DNA of 6,512 bases, taken from assembly GCA_003563255.1 (NCBI GenBank), contig PWSL01000391.1:1-6512 (forward strand). Reading direction: 5' to 3'. This DNA is from Desulfonatronospira sp. Lineage in GTDB: Bacteria; Desulfobacterota; Desulfovibrionia; Desulfovibrionales; Desulfonatronovibrionaceae. This document shows positions 1 through 5,017 of this stretch, one piece after another; the stretch's first letter is position 1, and each line of letters starts with the position of its first letter. The position numbers and the translations under genes are program-made. The notes beneath the pieces were generated by a model, which worked only from the letters and a program-made list of their open reading frames with translations, was not told the DNA's origin and searched no databases.

Positions 1-210
1 GAGCCTGGGAACAAGAGCGAAATACTGGACCCCGGATCAAGTCCGGGGTGACGGTTTCCCCTCGTTCCCAGGCTCCTGCCTGGGGACGTCTTATTCTTGC
101 GGCTCCAGCCGCTTCTTGTTTTTTCTTTGGATGCGGCTGGAGCCTCTGAAGAGCTGTGTTCCCAGGCTGGAGCCTGGGAACAAGAGCGGGGGCTGGAGCC
201 TGGGAACAAG
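1..210. repeat. Cluster of interspersed palindromic repeats (TGGAGCCTGGGAAC family)
   Basis: Several copies of a TGGAGCCTGGGAACAAG-type unit lie in both orientations: direct at 1-18, inverted at 63-75, both arms of a perfect 24-nt palindrome at 158-181 (arms of 11 nt around GG), and direct again at 191-210. A related palindrome, GCGGCT-CC-AGCCGC, sits at 99-112, with a partial copy at 133-144. The cluster directly abuts the end of the PglZ remnant, so it probably inserted into, or accumulated in, the broken gene. No gene is supported here. The minus-strand frame of the PglZ remnant stays open through this stretch but reads only repeat-derived residues. Confidence 0.8.
25..53. repeat. REP-like hairpin element within the repeat cluster
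   Basis: The arms CCCCGGA (30-36) and TCCGGGG (42-48) enclose the loop TCAAG. The outer flanks are CTGGA on the left and TGACG on the right. This pattern resembles a small interspersed hairpin common in intergenic DNA of several proteobacterial lineages. It is a different sequence family from the TGGAGCCTGGGAAC repeats around it, so two repeat families are nested here. Confidence 0.6.
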
Positions 211-226
211 GAAGAGCTTCCTCTTT

Positions 227-452
227 TAATGTTTCCATGATCCACCTCGGCGTTCAGCCCCCGGCCCTCAAACAGAAAATGCTTCATGGAATCCGGGATC
301 TCACCCTTTAAAGTGCCTGCCAGGTCATTGGCCAGGAGGCGGATAAGCAGGTCATGCAGGTTTGGCTTGTCCCGGTAATAACCAAATATCCCGGTCATCT
401 CCTCCCAGAAGAACTGATCAAGGCCGAATTTTTCCATCTCCTGCCAGGATTG
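227..452 (-). pseudogene. PglZ-domain protein remnant (BREX-type defence)
   Basis: The minus strand reads about 75 residues with no stop. They include EKFGLDQFFWEEM, GIFGYYRDKPNLHDLLIRLL and LKGEIPDSMKHFLFEGRG. The order FGL..FFW, then FGY....P.L...LIRLL, then LKGE.P is the pattern I associate with a region ahead of the phosphatase-like core of PglZ proteins, which act in BREX anti-phage systems. No start codon or N-terminal part is present. On the 5' side the homology stops at about 447-455, where an unrelated plus-strand gene fragment begins. On the 3' side it runs into the palindromic repeats near 226. The usual protein is many hundreds of residues long, so this is a small internal piece and cannot be functional. 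Coordinates are approximate at both ends. Confidence 0.6.
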
Positions 453-1031
453 GCACCGGTACAGCGTGATGGTCTTGAGTACGAGTTTACCTGCGTCTTA
501 GAGCTCTCTGTGGATGGACATATTGCCACGGCCTCCAAGGATCGCACCGGCCTCTTCGATGGCCAGTATTTTGTGCCCGGCAAGGATACCGGCCAGATCC
601 TCAGAGAATGGCTGGAAGGAGGCAGGCCAGATAATGGGCACAAGGAAAATAAGCCTGCTGACACTAAGGTAGACAATGAGCCTGAACCAGCAGCAGATCC
701 TGGCCCTACACCCAAACAGGAGACCCAGAACGTGTTCAGCAGGAAGCAGCAGCAGGAGCAGCAGGACAAAACCCCGCAGCCGCTTAGCCCGGAAGACACC
801 GGTGTCACTATATTGAGTCTTCTGAATGTCCTTCGGGAGCTTGGCTTGTATGACAAGGTGGACCTGTACGAGACTTATCTGTGGAACAAGTACGGGGCTG
901 ACTTGCGTAAGCTAAGCAAAGCTCAGGTCAGTGAGCAGTACAATAACTTATGCCGCTGCCGGCGCGACCCGGAGCTCTTCCAGAGGTTTGTCACCTACCT
1001 GGACGGCTTAAGGGCGAAGCAGGCTGCATAA
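447..1031 (+). pseudogene. C-terminal remnant of a phage-type AAA ATPase
   Basis: The first conserved residues are GLAPVQRDGLEYEFT, followed by ATASKDRTGLFDG, FVPGKDTG and LREWLE. This matches the C-terminal part of the phage or prophage nucleotide-binding AAA proteins (AAA_24 type), which act in phage DNA metabolism. The Walker A and B motifs, which lie N-terminal in this family, are missing. A Gln/Pro/Glu-rich linker follows (about 90 residues into the remnant), then a helical tail containing LLNVLRELGLYDKVDLYETY. An in-frame ATG at 354 would give 225 residues, but the first 31 of these are antisense to the PglZ remnant, so that start is an accident. No convincing ribosome binding site is seen. 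I read it as a 194-residue truncated relic; an expressed tail protein cannot be excluded. Confidence 0.6.
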
Positions 1032-1043
1032 GCTGACATCCTG

Positions 1044-1079
1044 GCCCGGGAAGCCTGCCTCAAAGTGGATTTCCCGGGC
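1044..1079 (+). terminator. Hairpin after the AAA remnant, possible terminator
   Basis: A perfect 9-bp stem, GCCCGGGAA (1044-1052) with TTCCCGGGC (1071-1079), encloses an 18-nt loop, 12 nt after the stop codon. No T-run follows, so it is not a classical intrinsic terminator. Its position suggests it marked the 3' end of the original ATPase transcript. Confidence 0.4.
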
Positions 1080-1306
1080 AAATTCCACTGTATCCGAACA
1101 AATATTTTAAAACACCATAACATCTTAAAATCATTGAATTTGTGATAATTAGGTGTACTGATCTTGCTTTTCTCAATTATAACAACAGGTTAGCATCGTT
1201 TTCTTGAGTGTTTTTTTATATAAAAAAACCTCGATTTAATTTTTGAGGGGGTGTATACGGAAATCGTTCTGGGAGACTACGAATGACAAGGGCTCCCAGA
1301 GGGAGA
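1080..1306 (+). promoter_or_regulatory. CRISPR leader region
   Basis: This is a gene-free, strongly AT-rich stretch directly before the first repeat. The orientation is supported by the repeat end: TTGGAAC/TTGAAAC at the 3' side is the usual form of the crRNA 5' handle. The most degenerate repeat also lies at the opposite end of the array. The region contains a perfect 20-nt AT palindrome (1210-1229, arms GTTTTTTT and AAAAAAAC around ATAT) and a 7-bp inverted repeat just before repeat 1. I could not pick a promoter with confidence. Confidence 0.65.
1269..1299. other. Leader-end inverted repeat next to CRISPR repeat 1
   Basis: CTGGGAG (1269-1275) and CTCCCAG (1293-1299) form a perfect 7-bp inverted repeat around 17 nt, ending 7 nt before repeat 1 (1307). 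Leader ends commonly carry signals that fix the site of new spacer insertion. The position fits that or a protein-binding role, but function is inferred only from placement. Confidence 0.4.
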
Positions 1307-1485
1307 GTCTGAAACATTGCCCTGGTTTTAAGGGGTTGGAACACATTATTGTTTTTTTTATTTTTTTTCTTAAAATTGTCTGAAACATCGCCCCGATTTT
1401 AAGGGGTTGGAACAAAATAAAGATGCTTACAGCGTGTGGTATAATTTTGGTCTGAAACATCGCCCCGATTTTAAGGGGTTGGAAC

Positions 1486-1522
1486 CACATGACCCCACTA
1501 CGAGTGGGGGATGGCCAATTTG
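1486..1522 (+). other. Spacer 3, perfect match to the MITE in the same array
   Basis: This 37-nt spacer is identical, base for base, to the reverse complement of 2290-2326 inside the inserted element. It contains a hairpin-forming core, CCCCACT-ACG-AGTGGGG. As the third spacer from the leader it is probably among the younger ones. Confidence 0.95.
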
Positions 1523-2113
1523 GTCTGAAACATCGCCCCGATTTTAAGGGGTTGGAACGGGTACGCCGTATTCAAAACAGCAATTTCACAGGTCTGAAAC
1601 ATCGCCTCGATTTTAAGGGGTTGGAACTCATAAATTCTGAGCAAAGAGGGCAGAGGAACCTGATGTCTGAAACATTGCCCCGATGTTAAGGGGTTGGAAC
1701 AGCAACTCACTGACTGTATGAGCCAACTCAGTACGAGTCTGAAACATTGCCCTGGTTTTAAGGGGTTGGAACCTTTTTAACTTCTGCGCCATGACGTTTG
1801 CAAGCTCGTCTGAAACATTGCCCCGGTTTTAAGGGGTTGGAACTTTGATTTTTGCATCCTTGGGAAACTTTATCTTTTGTCTGAAACATCGCCCCGATTT
1901 TAAGGGGTTGGAACTAATAAAAATAACTGAAACTTCACGCTAGACTACGGTCTGAAACTTTGCCCCGATTTTAAGGGGTTGAAACCCCAGAAAATCTTCA
2001 GTTCCATGGCATGTCCAATTGTTCAGTCTAAAACATCACCCCGATTTTAAGGGGTTGAAAATTTGAAAACAATTCGATCAAACCCGGACAAAGTACTTCT
2101 GAAACATTGCCCC

Positions 2114-2122
2114 GATTTTAAT
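2114..2122. repeat. Target site duplication, left copy
   Basis: GATTTTAAT lies immediately before the left inverted repeat of the element and is repeated exactly at 2341-2349. Joining 2097-2122 to 2350-2359 restores one 36-nt CRISPR repeat, so the duplicated 9 bp came from the repeat itself. Confidence 0.93.
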
Positions 2123-2147
2123 CTGATAGTTGCCCACACTTAACCCC
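2123..2147 (+). repeat. Left terminal inverted repeat of the MITE
   Basis: The 25 bases pair with 2316-2340 in inverted orientation, with mismatches at positions 5, 18 and 20. The part beyond base 14 also resembles the start of spacer 3 (9 of 11 bases), so it is a partial second match site. Confidence 0.85.
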
Positions 2148-2289
2148 AAAATTTATTTTTTACCGCGAAGAGCGGTTGAGATTCTCATCAAGTGCTATAA
2201 ATACTACAATCTTATGCTAAATAAGCGATAAGAATAAAATAAAAAATATCAAAAGTATTACGCTTGTTGAAAATATGCACGATTTATTT

Positions 2290-2326
2290 CAAATTGGCCA
2301 TCCCCCACTCGTAGTGGGGTCATGTG
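2290..2326 (-). other. Protospacer in the MITE matching spacer 3
   Basis: The minus strand here is identical to spacer 3 over its whole 37 nt. On that strand the bases just 5' are TTGCCCA, so a CCA motif sits at the type I PAM position; CCN-type PAMs are known for some type I-A and I-B systems. The 3' flank is AAATAAATC. Neither flank resembles the CRISPR repeat (TTGGAAC or GTCTGAAAC), so the crRNA handle does not pair with it. Confidence 0.93.
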
Positions 2327-2340
2327 TGGGCAACTGTCAG
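2316..2340 (-). repeat. Right terminal inverted repeat of the MITE
   Basis: It is the inverted partner of 2123-2147. The first 11 bases of spacer 3 (minus strand, 2316-2326) lie within this terminal repeat. Confidence 0.85.
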
Positions 2341-2349
2341 GATTTTAAT
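2341..2349. repeat. Target site duplication, right copy
   Basis: GATTTTAAT is a perfect copy of 2114-2122 and continues directly into the 3' part of the split CRISPR repeat (GGGTTGAAAC, 2350-2359). Perfect identity of the two copies suggests the insertion is not very old. Confidence 0.93.
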
Positions 2350-2804
2350 GGGTTGAAACTTGGTCTTAAATGAAATATTCTCGGGCAGTTCGCATGTCTG
2401 AAACTTTGCCCCGGTTTTAAGGGGTTGGAACTTGCTTTTTGGGCATAGACTCGCTCCTTGCAATATGGTCTGAAACATTGCCCCGATTATAAGGGGTTGA
2501 AACAGTCTGCTTGATCTCTCGGACGAACTCAGAAAGATGTCTGAAACATTGCCCCGATCTTAAGGGGTTGGAACTCGGGAAGGGAATCATGCAAGTCATC
2601 ATTAAATTGGTCTGAAACATGCCCCGATTTTAAGGGGTTGGAACAGGGCGACTTGAGGTCATGAGCCACATAGGAAAACAGCCTGAAACATTGCCCCGAT
2701 TTTAAGGGGTTGGAAAATTGATCCATATCAAAGTACCCCATAGTAGGGGGGTCTGAAAGATAGCCCTGATTTTAAGGGGTTGAGTTTTTTACCTAACCTG
2801 GCCT

Positions 2805-2821
2805 GGATCTATCCCAGATCC
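2805..2821. other. Small hairpin downstream of the CRISPR array
   Basis: GGATCT (2805-2810) and AGATCC (2816-2821) form a 6-bp stem with a 5-nt loop. No T-run follows. A run of six T at 2785-2790 comes just after the last degenerate repeat, whose CCCT/AGGG stem could instead act as a weak array terminator. Confidence 0.25.
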
Positions 2822-2851
2822 TGTGATTGTCAGCTAATGTACTCAAAGTAG

Positions 2852-3016
2852 GTGAAACTGCAGCAGGAGCCCCCGGAGGCTTTAGGCCGTAATACATCTA
2901 ACCACCGGGTAAGTAAGAATCCTGGCAGCCAGGTACTGGTCAAGACCGTCATGCTTATCCTGCTGGAGCATGCCAGGAAGTGTTACCCTGTTGTTCAAAA
3001 GCAAGAAACTTTTTAG
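2852..3016 (+). pseudogene. Fragment of an unknown protein, copy A
   Basis: A GTG-initiated frame of 54 codons ends at TAG 3014-3016. Its last part reads LVKTVMLILLEHARKCYPVVQ. The same 21-residue stretch recurs at 4485-4547 with 18 identical residues. Of 11 changed codons between the two copies, 8 are synonymous, so this stretch was once under protein-level selection. The GTG start follows a stop (TAG 2849-2851) and has no good ribosome binding site, so this is more likely the 3' end of a lost longer gene than a real small protein. I do not recognise the family. Confidence 0.4.
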
Positions 3017-3111
3017 GACGATTTTAAGTCGTGCAATAATTTAAAGTTGGGTTGAATATTGTTGATGGTCATCTGCTACCTGCAAAGGTCAGAGCAGGAA
3101 ATCTTTAAAAC

Positions 3112-3139
3112 TAGAATTATGGGGCAAAAAAACCGATAA
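3112..3139 (+). promoter_or_regulatory. Candidate sigma28-type promoter before the motility-like gene
   Basis: ACCGATAA at 3132-3139 matches seven of eight bases of the flagellar sigma28 -10 consensus GCCGATAA. A weak TAGA (3112-3115) lies 16 nt upstream, near the expected place of TAAA. The site is about 40 nt before the start codon. It is suggestive because the gene it would serve resembles a motility protein, but the -35 match is poor. Confidence 0.35.
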
Positions 3140-3178
3140 AACATATATAACCTTGTTATAAATAGGGAGGTAAAGTTT

Positions 3179-3433
3179 ATGGACATAACAGGAATATCAA
3201 GTCTTGGCGGGCTGGCGAACATAATGTCAAAACAGGAATTTGGAGCCCAGGTAGTCAGCAAGACCCTGGACTATATGAATTCATCGACTTTAAAGAGCTC
3301 TGACAGTGGCATGAGCCAAGCATATGACTTCAATATAAGCGTCCTTGGTGCTGAACTCGATGGCAAACAAAAAATGACGGATTTAATCTCCATTCACTCA
3401 GGTAAAGGAAAACTGACCAACTTTAACATTTAG
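3179..3433 (+). CDS. Small putative motility-type protein (YjfB-like)
   Basis: This 84-residue protein begins MDITGISSLGGL and continues SKQEFGAQVVSKTLDYMN. A short protein with an MDI start, a Gln-containing helix and a V.KT.D.MN-type segment recalls the small YjfB-like 'putative motility protein' family, whose exact role is unknown and whose Bacillus member is under flagellar sigma control. The C-terminal half (from about residue 40) is polar and I do not recognise it. There is no signal peptide, membrane segment or cysteine. The start is well supported by GGGAGG (3165-3170), 8 nt upstream. It stands alone: the next gene starts over 100 nt downstream. The sigma28-like site upstream would fit flagellar-phase expression. 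The gene call is firmer than the family call. Confidence 0.65.
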   Translation: MDITGISSLGGLANIMSKQEFGAQVVSKTLDYMNSSTLKSSDSGMSQAYDFNISVLGAELDGKQKMTDLISIHSGKGKLTNFNI

Positions 3434-3539
3434 TCTTATGTTTGAAACAGTCATAATTCACCTATATTAAGTATGTAGTCTTATTTTAAGCGGATACATT
3501 TCAGAACAAGGTACGGAGTCTATTAAAGAGTTAAACAGT

Positions 3540-4262
3540 ATGCCATGGGAAAACAAAAGTATTTATGGATGGGTAAGGCAAGAATTATATAATATGCCCA
3601 AACCACTAGATGGAGAAAACAATTTTCTTTATCAGTCTTTAATAGAATTTGCAAAAGTATCCACTCAAGCATTTGATAATATTGGTGATTATCTATTTTC
3701 ATATAAAGAAAAGCAACTTAGTGCAATATTTTTACCCGCCTTTTACAATCTAGGATACGGTGTTATGCAAGAAGCACCTACCAGAAGAAAAAAAAGAGGT
3801 GAAACATATACCCATGCGTGGTTAGATTATTGGGTTCAAAAAGACGATGAAACAGTTTTTTTAGTTGAGGTTAAGCATAGCTGGCAATACTTTGGAGGCA
3901 TTTTAAAAAAAGATGCTATATCTAAGATTAACTCTTCTGTAGATCAACTAAAGCATATAAGAAAACAAGACGTTAGAAATTTGTCGTTAGCTAATGAGAC
4001 AGTAAAATTATCCTTATTGGTATTGCCTATATATAGAAATGTACCTCTTGATTCTAATTTAAAAGAGGATGAAGAGTTTATGACTGAGAGAAATGAAATT
4101 GACGATATGTTGTCGTATCTTTCCCAAGAAATGCCAAGCAGTATATCATGGATGGGTGTATGGCTACTCCCTAAAAGAATGCAGTATACTTTCCAAAGCA
4201 ATGAAATTAATGGATTGAGAACATTTCCTGGAGTGATAATTTTGTCATGTATTATAACTTGA
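3540..4262 (+). CDS. Hypothetical protein with PD-(D/E)XK nuclease-like motifs
   Basis: This is a 240-residue protein. An N-terminal helical part includes FSYKEKQLSAIFLPAFYNLGY (about residues 53-73). The core follows: LDYWV with Asp96 on one predicted strand, then TVFLVEVKHSW with Glu110 and Lys112. The spacing D-x13-E-x-K on hydrophobic strands is the signature of the PD-(D/E)XK nuclease fold, and Glu57 could be the helix-borne acidic residue. Such folds occur in restriction enzymes, repair nucleases and defence effectors; I cannot say which this is. Only weak ribosome-binding sequence (AAAGAG, 3525-3530) precedes the ATG. The frame is open back to 3471 but offers no other start. The gene is clearly more AT-rich than those after 4709, suggesting separate acquisition. 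Confidence 0.75.
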   Translation: MPWENKSIYGWVRQELYNMPKPLDGENNFLYQSLIEFAKVSTQAFDNIGDYLFSYKEKQLSAIFLPAFYNLGYGVMQEAPTRRKKRGETYTHAWLDYWVQKDDETVFLVEVKHSWQYFGGILKKDAISKINSSVDQLKHIRKQDVRNLSLANETVKLSLLVLPIYRNVPLDSNLKEDEEFMTERNEIDDMLSYLSQEMPSSISWMGVWLLPKRMQYTFQSNEINGLRTFPGVIILSCIIT

Positions 4263-4310
4263 TTCCTTGAATTTATTGCATAAACCTGCTTTTACTATAT
4301 TTAGCTATCT

Positions 4311-4460
4311 ATGCAACGTTTTTTCAATCTACATCAGAAAGATTTAAACGGTCTGATTTTGCTAAGCGAAATGGTCAGGGCGGTAGAACTTGACAAAATA
4401 GCTAAAGCCATTACTTCCGGTAATTCCAACAATAGCTACAATGTATCAGGACCAGGGTAG
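4311..4460 (+). CDS. Possible small protein of 49 residues, unknown
   Basis: A frame starting ATG 4311 and ending TAG 4458-4460 includes LILLSEMVRAVELDKIAKAI and a Ser/Asn/Gly-rich tail. The composition looks protein-like: an amphipathic helix, then a flexible end. The frame is closed by a stop just upstream (4302-4304) and there is no ribosome binding site, so it may be a remnant. It ends at the start of the decayed copy-B repeat region. I do not recognise it. Confidence 0.3.
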   Translation: MQRFFNLHQKDLNGLILLSEMVRAVELDKIAKAITSGNSNNSYNVSGPG

Positions 4461-4484
4461 AGTAAGTATCCCGTGACTTAAGTT

Positions 4485-4553
4485 CTGGTTAAGACCTTGA
4501 TGCTAATGCTGTTGGAGCATACCAGGAAATGCTATCCTGTGGTACAAGCATAG
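4485..4553 (+). pseudogene. Fragment of an unknown protein, copy B (decayed)
   Basis: It reads LVKTLMLMLLEHTRKCYPVVQ and stops at TAG 4551-4553, paralogous to copy A (51 of 63 bases identical between 4485-4547 and 2936-2998). Upstream similarity continues weakly to about 4462, but an in-frame TAA (4479-4481) and a length difference break the reading frame. It is therefore a relic. The two copies lie about 1.5 kb apart in the same orientation, flanking the motility-like and nuclease-like genes. Confidence 0.5.
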
Positions 4554-4708
4554 ATTTTTCCCAGCCTGCTGAAGTTTTTTAATTTATAAACCAAAACCCA
4601 AGTCTTATACCATCAACAGCCGCACCTCTCTTTAAAAGTCGAGCTAGCTCATGGTTTCTGAATAACAATGCCAATGACATACAGTGGCCTGCTTTCAGGA
4701 TAACATTT
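4554..4708. other. Gene-free gap
   Basis: I see no convincing gene or structured element. A minus-strand frame crosses this stretch, but most of it is antisense to the next gene. AGGA at 4697-4700, 8 nt before ATG 4709, is the likely ribosome binding site of that gene. Confidence 0.4.
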
Positions 4709-4993
4709 ATGCGCACCCCATTCGACCCGCTTAAGTTCTTACAGTCCCTGCGTCTGGACGTAGAACTTGATTCCAAGGGGCAGATAACGGTCCATGGCAT
4801 GCGCTTCCTGGAGCCCCATAAGGCGAAGCAGGCCCGAAACATCCTGAAGATCTATGACAAGCTCCTACGCATGCAGCTGGACGCTCCCAGCAAGACCATG
4901 AGGCCTTCTGTCAGGAAACTGGTGGCCCTGGGGAAGGTGGAGATCAGGGATGGGCAGTATGTCTTGCCTGAAGGTCATGGACTGCATCTATAA
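4709..4993 (+). CDS. Small protein with TubC-N-like domain
   Basis: This is a 94-residue protein. Residues 8-58 follow the pattern LKFLQSLRLDVELDSKGQIT...FLEPHKAKQARNILKIYDKLLRM: a helix, two short strands with a turn (DSKGQ), then two helices. This resembles the small TubC-N-type domain, which occurs in docking regions and, as short stand-alone proteins, in mobile elements. The C-terminal part ends in a strand-rich segment, VEIRDGQYVLPEG. There are no cysteines, signal peptide or membrane segment. It is first in a tight plus-strand cluster: the next gene starts 24 nt downstream. Base composition is GC-richer than in the nuclease-like gene to its left. The role is unknown; the domain assignment is tentative. 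Confidence 0.65.
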   Translation: MRTPFDPLKFLQSLRLDVELDSKGQITVHGMRFLEPHKAKQARNILKIYDKLLRMQLDAPSKTMRPSVRKLVALGKVEIRDGQYVLPEGHGLHL

Positions 4994-5017
4994 CATGTCA
5001 GGTTCAGGAGATCAGGT

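Larger units (their letters stand above)
2123..2340. mobile_element. MITE-like element inserted in CRISPR repeat 12
   Basis: This 218-bp AT-rich element has terminal inverted repeats and a 9-bp direct target duplication. The first 17 bases, CTGATAGTTGCCCACAC, match the inverted last 17, CTGACAGTTGCCCACAC, at 16 positions. The similarity extends to about 25 bp with two more mismatches. There is no room for a transposase, so it must have been moved in trans by one encoded elsewhere. Nine-bp duplications occur in several IS families (IS1 and IS4 types among them), and I cannot assign this one. Inside are a small CCGC/GCGG hairpin near 2162 and, next to the right end, a palindrome CCCCACT-CGT-AGTGGGG that is also the heart of spacer 3. 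Confidence 0.93.
1307..2786 (+). CRISPR. CRISPR array, 18 repeats and 17 spacers, interrupted by a MITE
   Basis: Repeats are 36 nt: they begin GTCTGAAAC, have the core GCCCCGATTTTAAGGGG (stem CCCC/GGGG) and end TTGGAAC. Repeat starts: 1307, 1378, 1450, 1523, 1592, 1665, 1737, 1808, 1879, 1950, 2026, 2097 (split, resumes 2341/2350-2359), 2396, 2468, 2539, 2610 (35 nt, one base deleted), 2681, 2751. Spacers are 33-40 nt, mostly 35-36. Repeats 1-9 all end GGAAC. From repeat 10 on, GAAAC/GAAAA/GGAAA ends and other changes accumulate, and the last repeat (2751-2786) ends GAGTT. This is the usual decay at the leader-distal end. The handle type suggests a class 1 system (type I or III), but no cas gene lies in the window, so the subtype is open. 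Short open frames inside the array are artefacts of the repeats. Confidence 0.97.

Noticed and set aside
354..446. ATG 354 as the start of the ATPase-like gene
   Set aside because: The 31 residues it adds are antisense to a recognisable PglZ segment, and no ribosome binding site is seen.
395..856. Minus-strand open frame of 153 codons
   Set aside because: It is antisense to the ATPase remnant and in a different frame from the PglZ remnant. Its Ser/Cys-rich composition is typical of a shadow frame.
1343..1377. T-rich spacer 1 as a terminator or low-complexity insertion
   Set aside because: Its 35-nt length and exact placement between two repeats fit an ordinary spacer.
1236..1710. Open frames on both strands with recurring QPLKIGAMFQT or GLKHRPDFKGLE motifs
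   Set aside because: The repeated peptides are translations of the CRISPR repeat, not protein repeats.
2177..2205. Possible outward promoter inside the MITE (TTGAGA ... TATAAA)
   Set aside because: The spacing between the two boxes is 14 nt, too short for a normal sigma70 promoter, and nothing else supports it.
2417..2741. Two minus-strand frames of about 70 codons with SNPLKSGQCFR motifs
   Set aside because: Again these are the CRISPR repeat read in reverse, with spacers between.
2717..2750. Spacer 17 with CCCC...GGGG resembling the spacer 3 hairpin
   Set aside because: The sequences differ outside the short C and G runs, and no match to the MITE was found.
4579..4842. Minus-strand frame of 87 codons
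   Set aside because: Half of it is antisense to the TubC-N-like gene. The rest has no recognisable pattern or ribosome binding site support.
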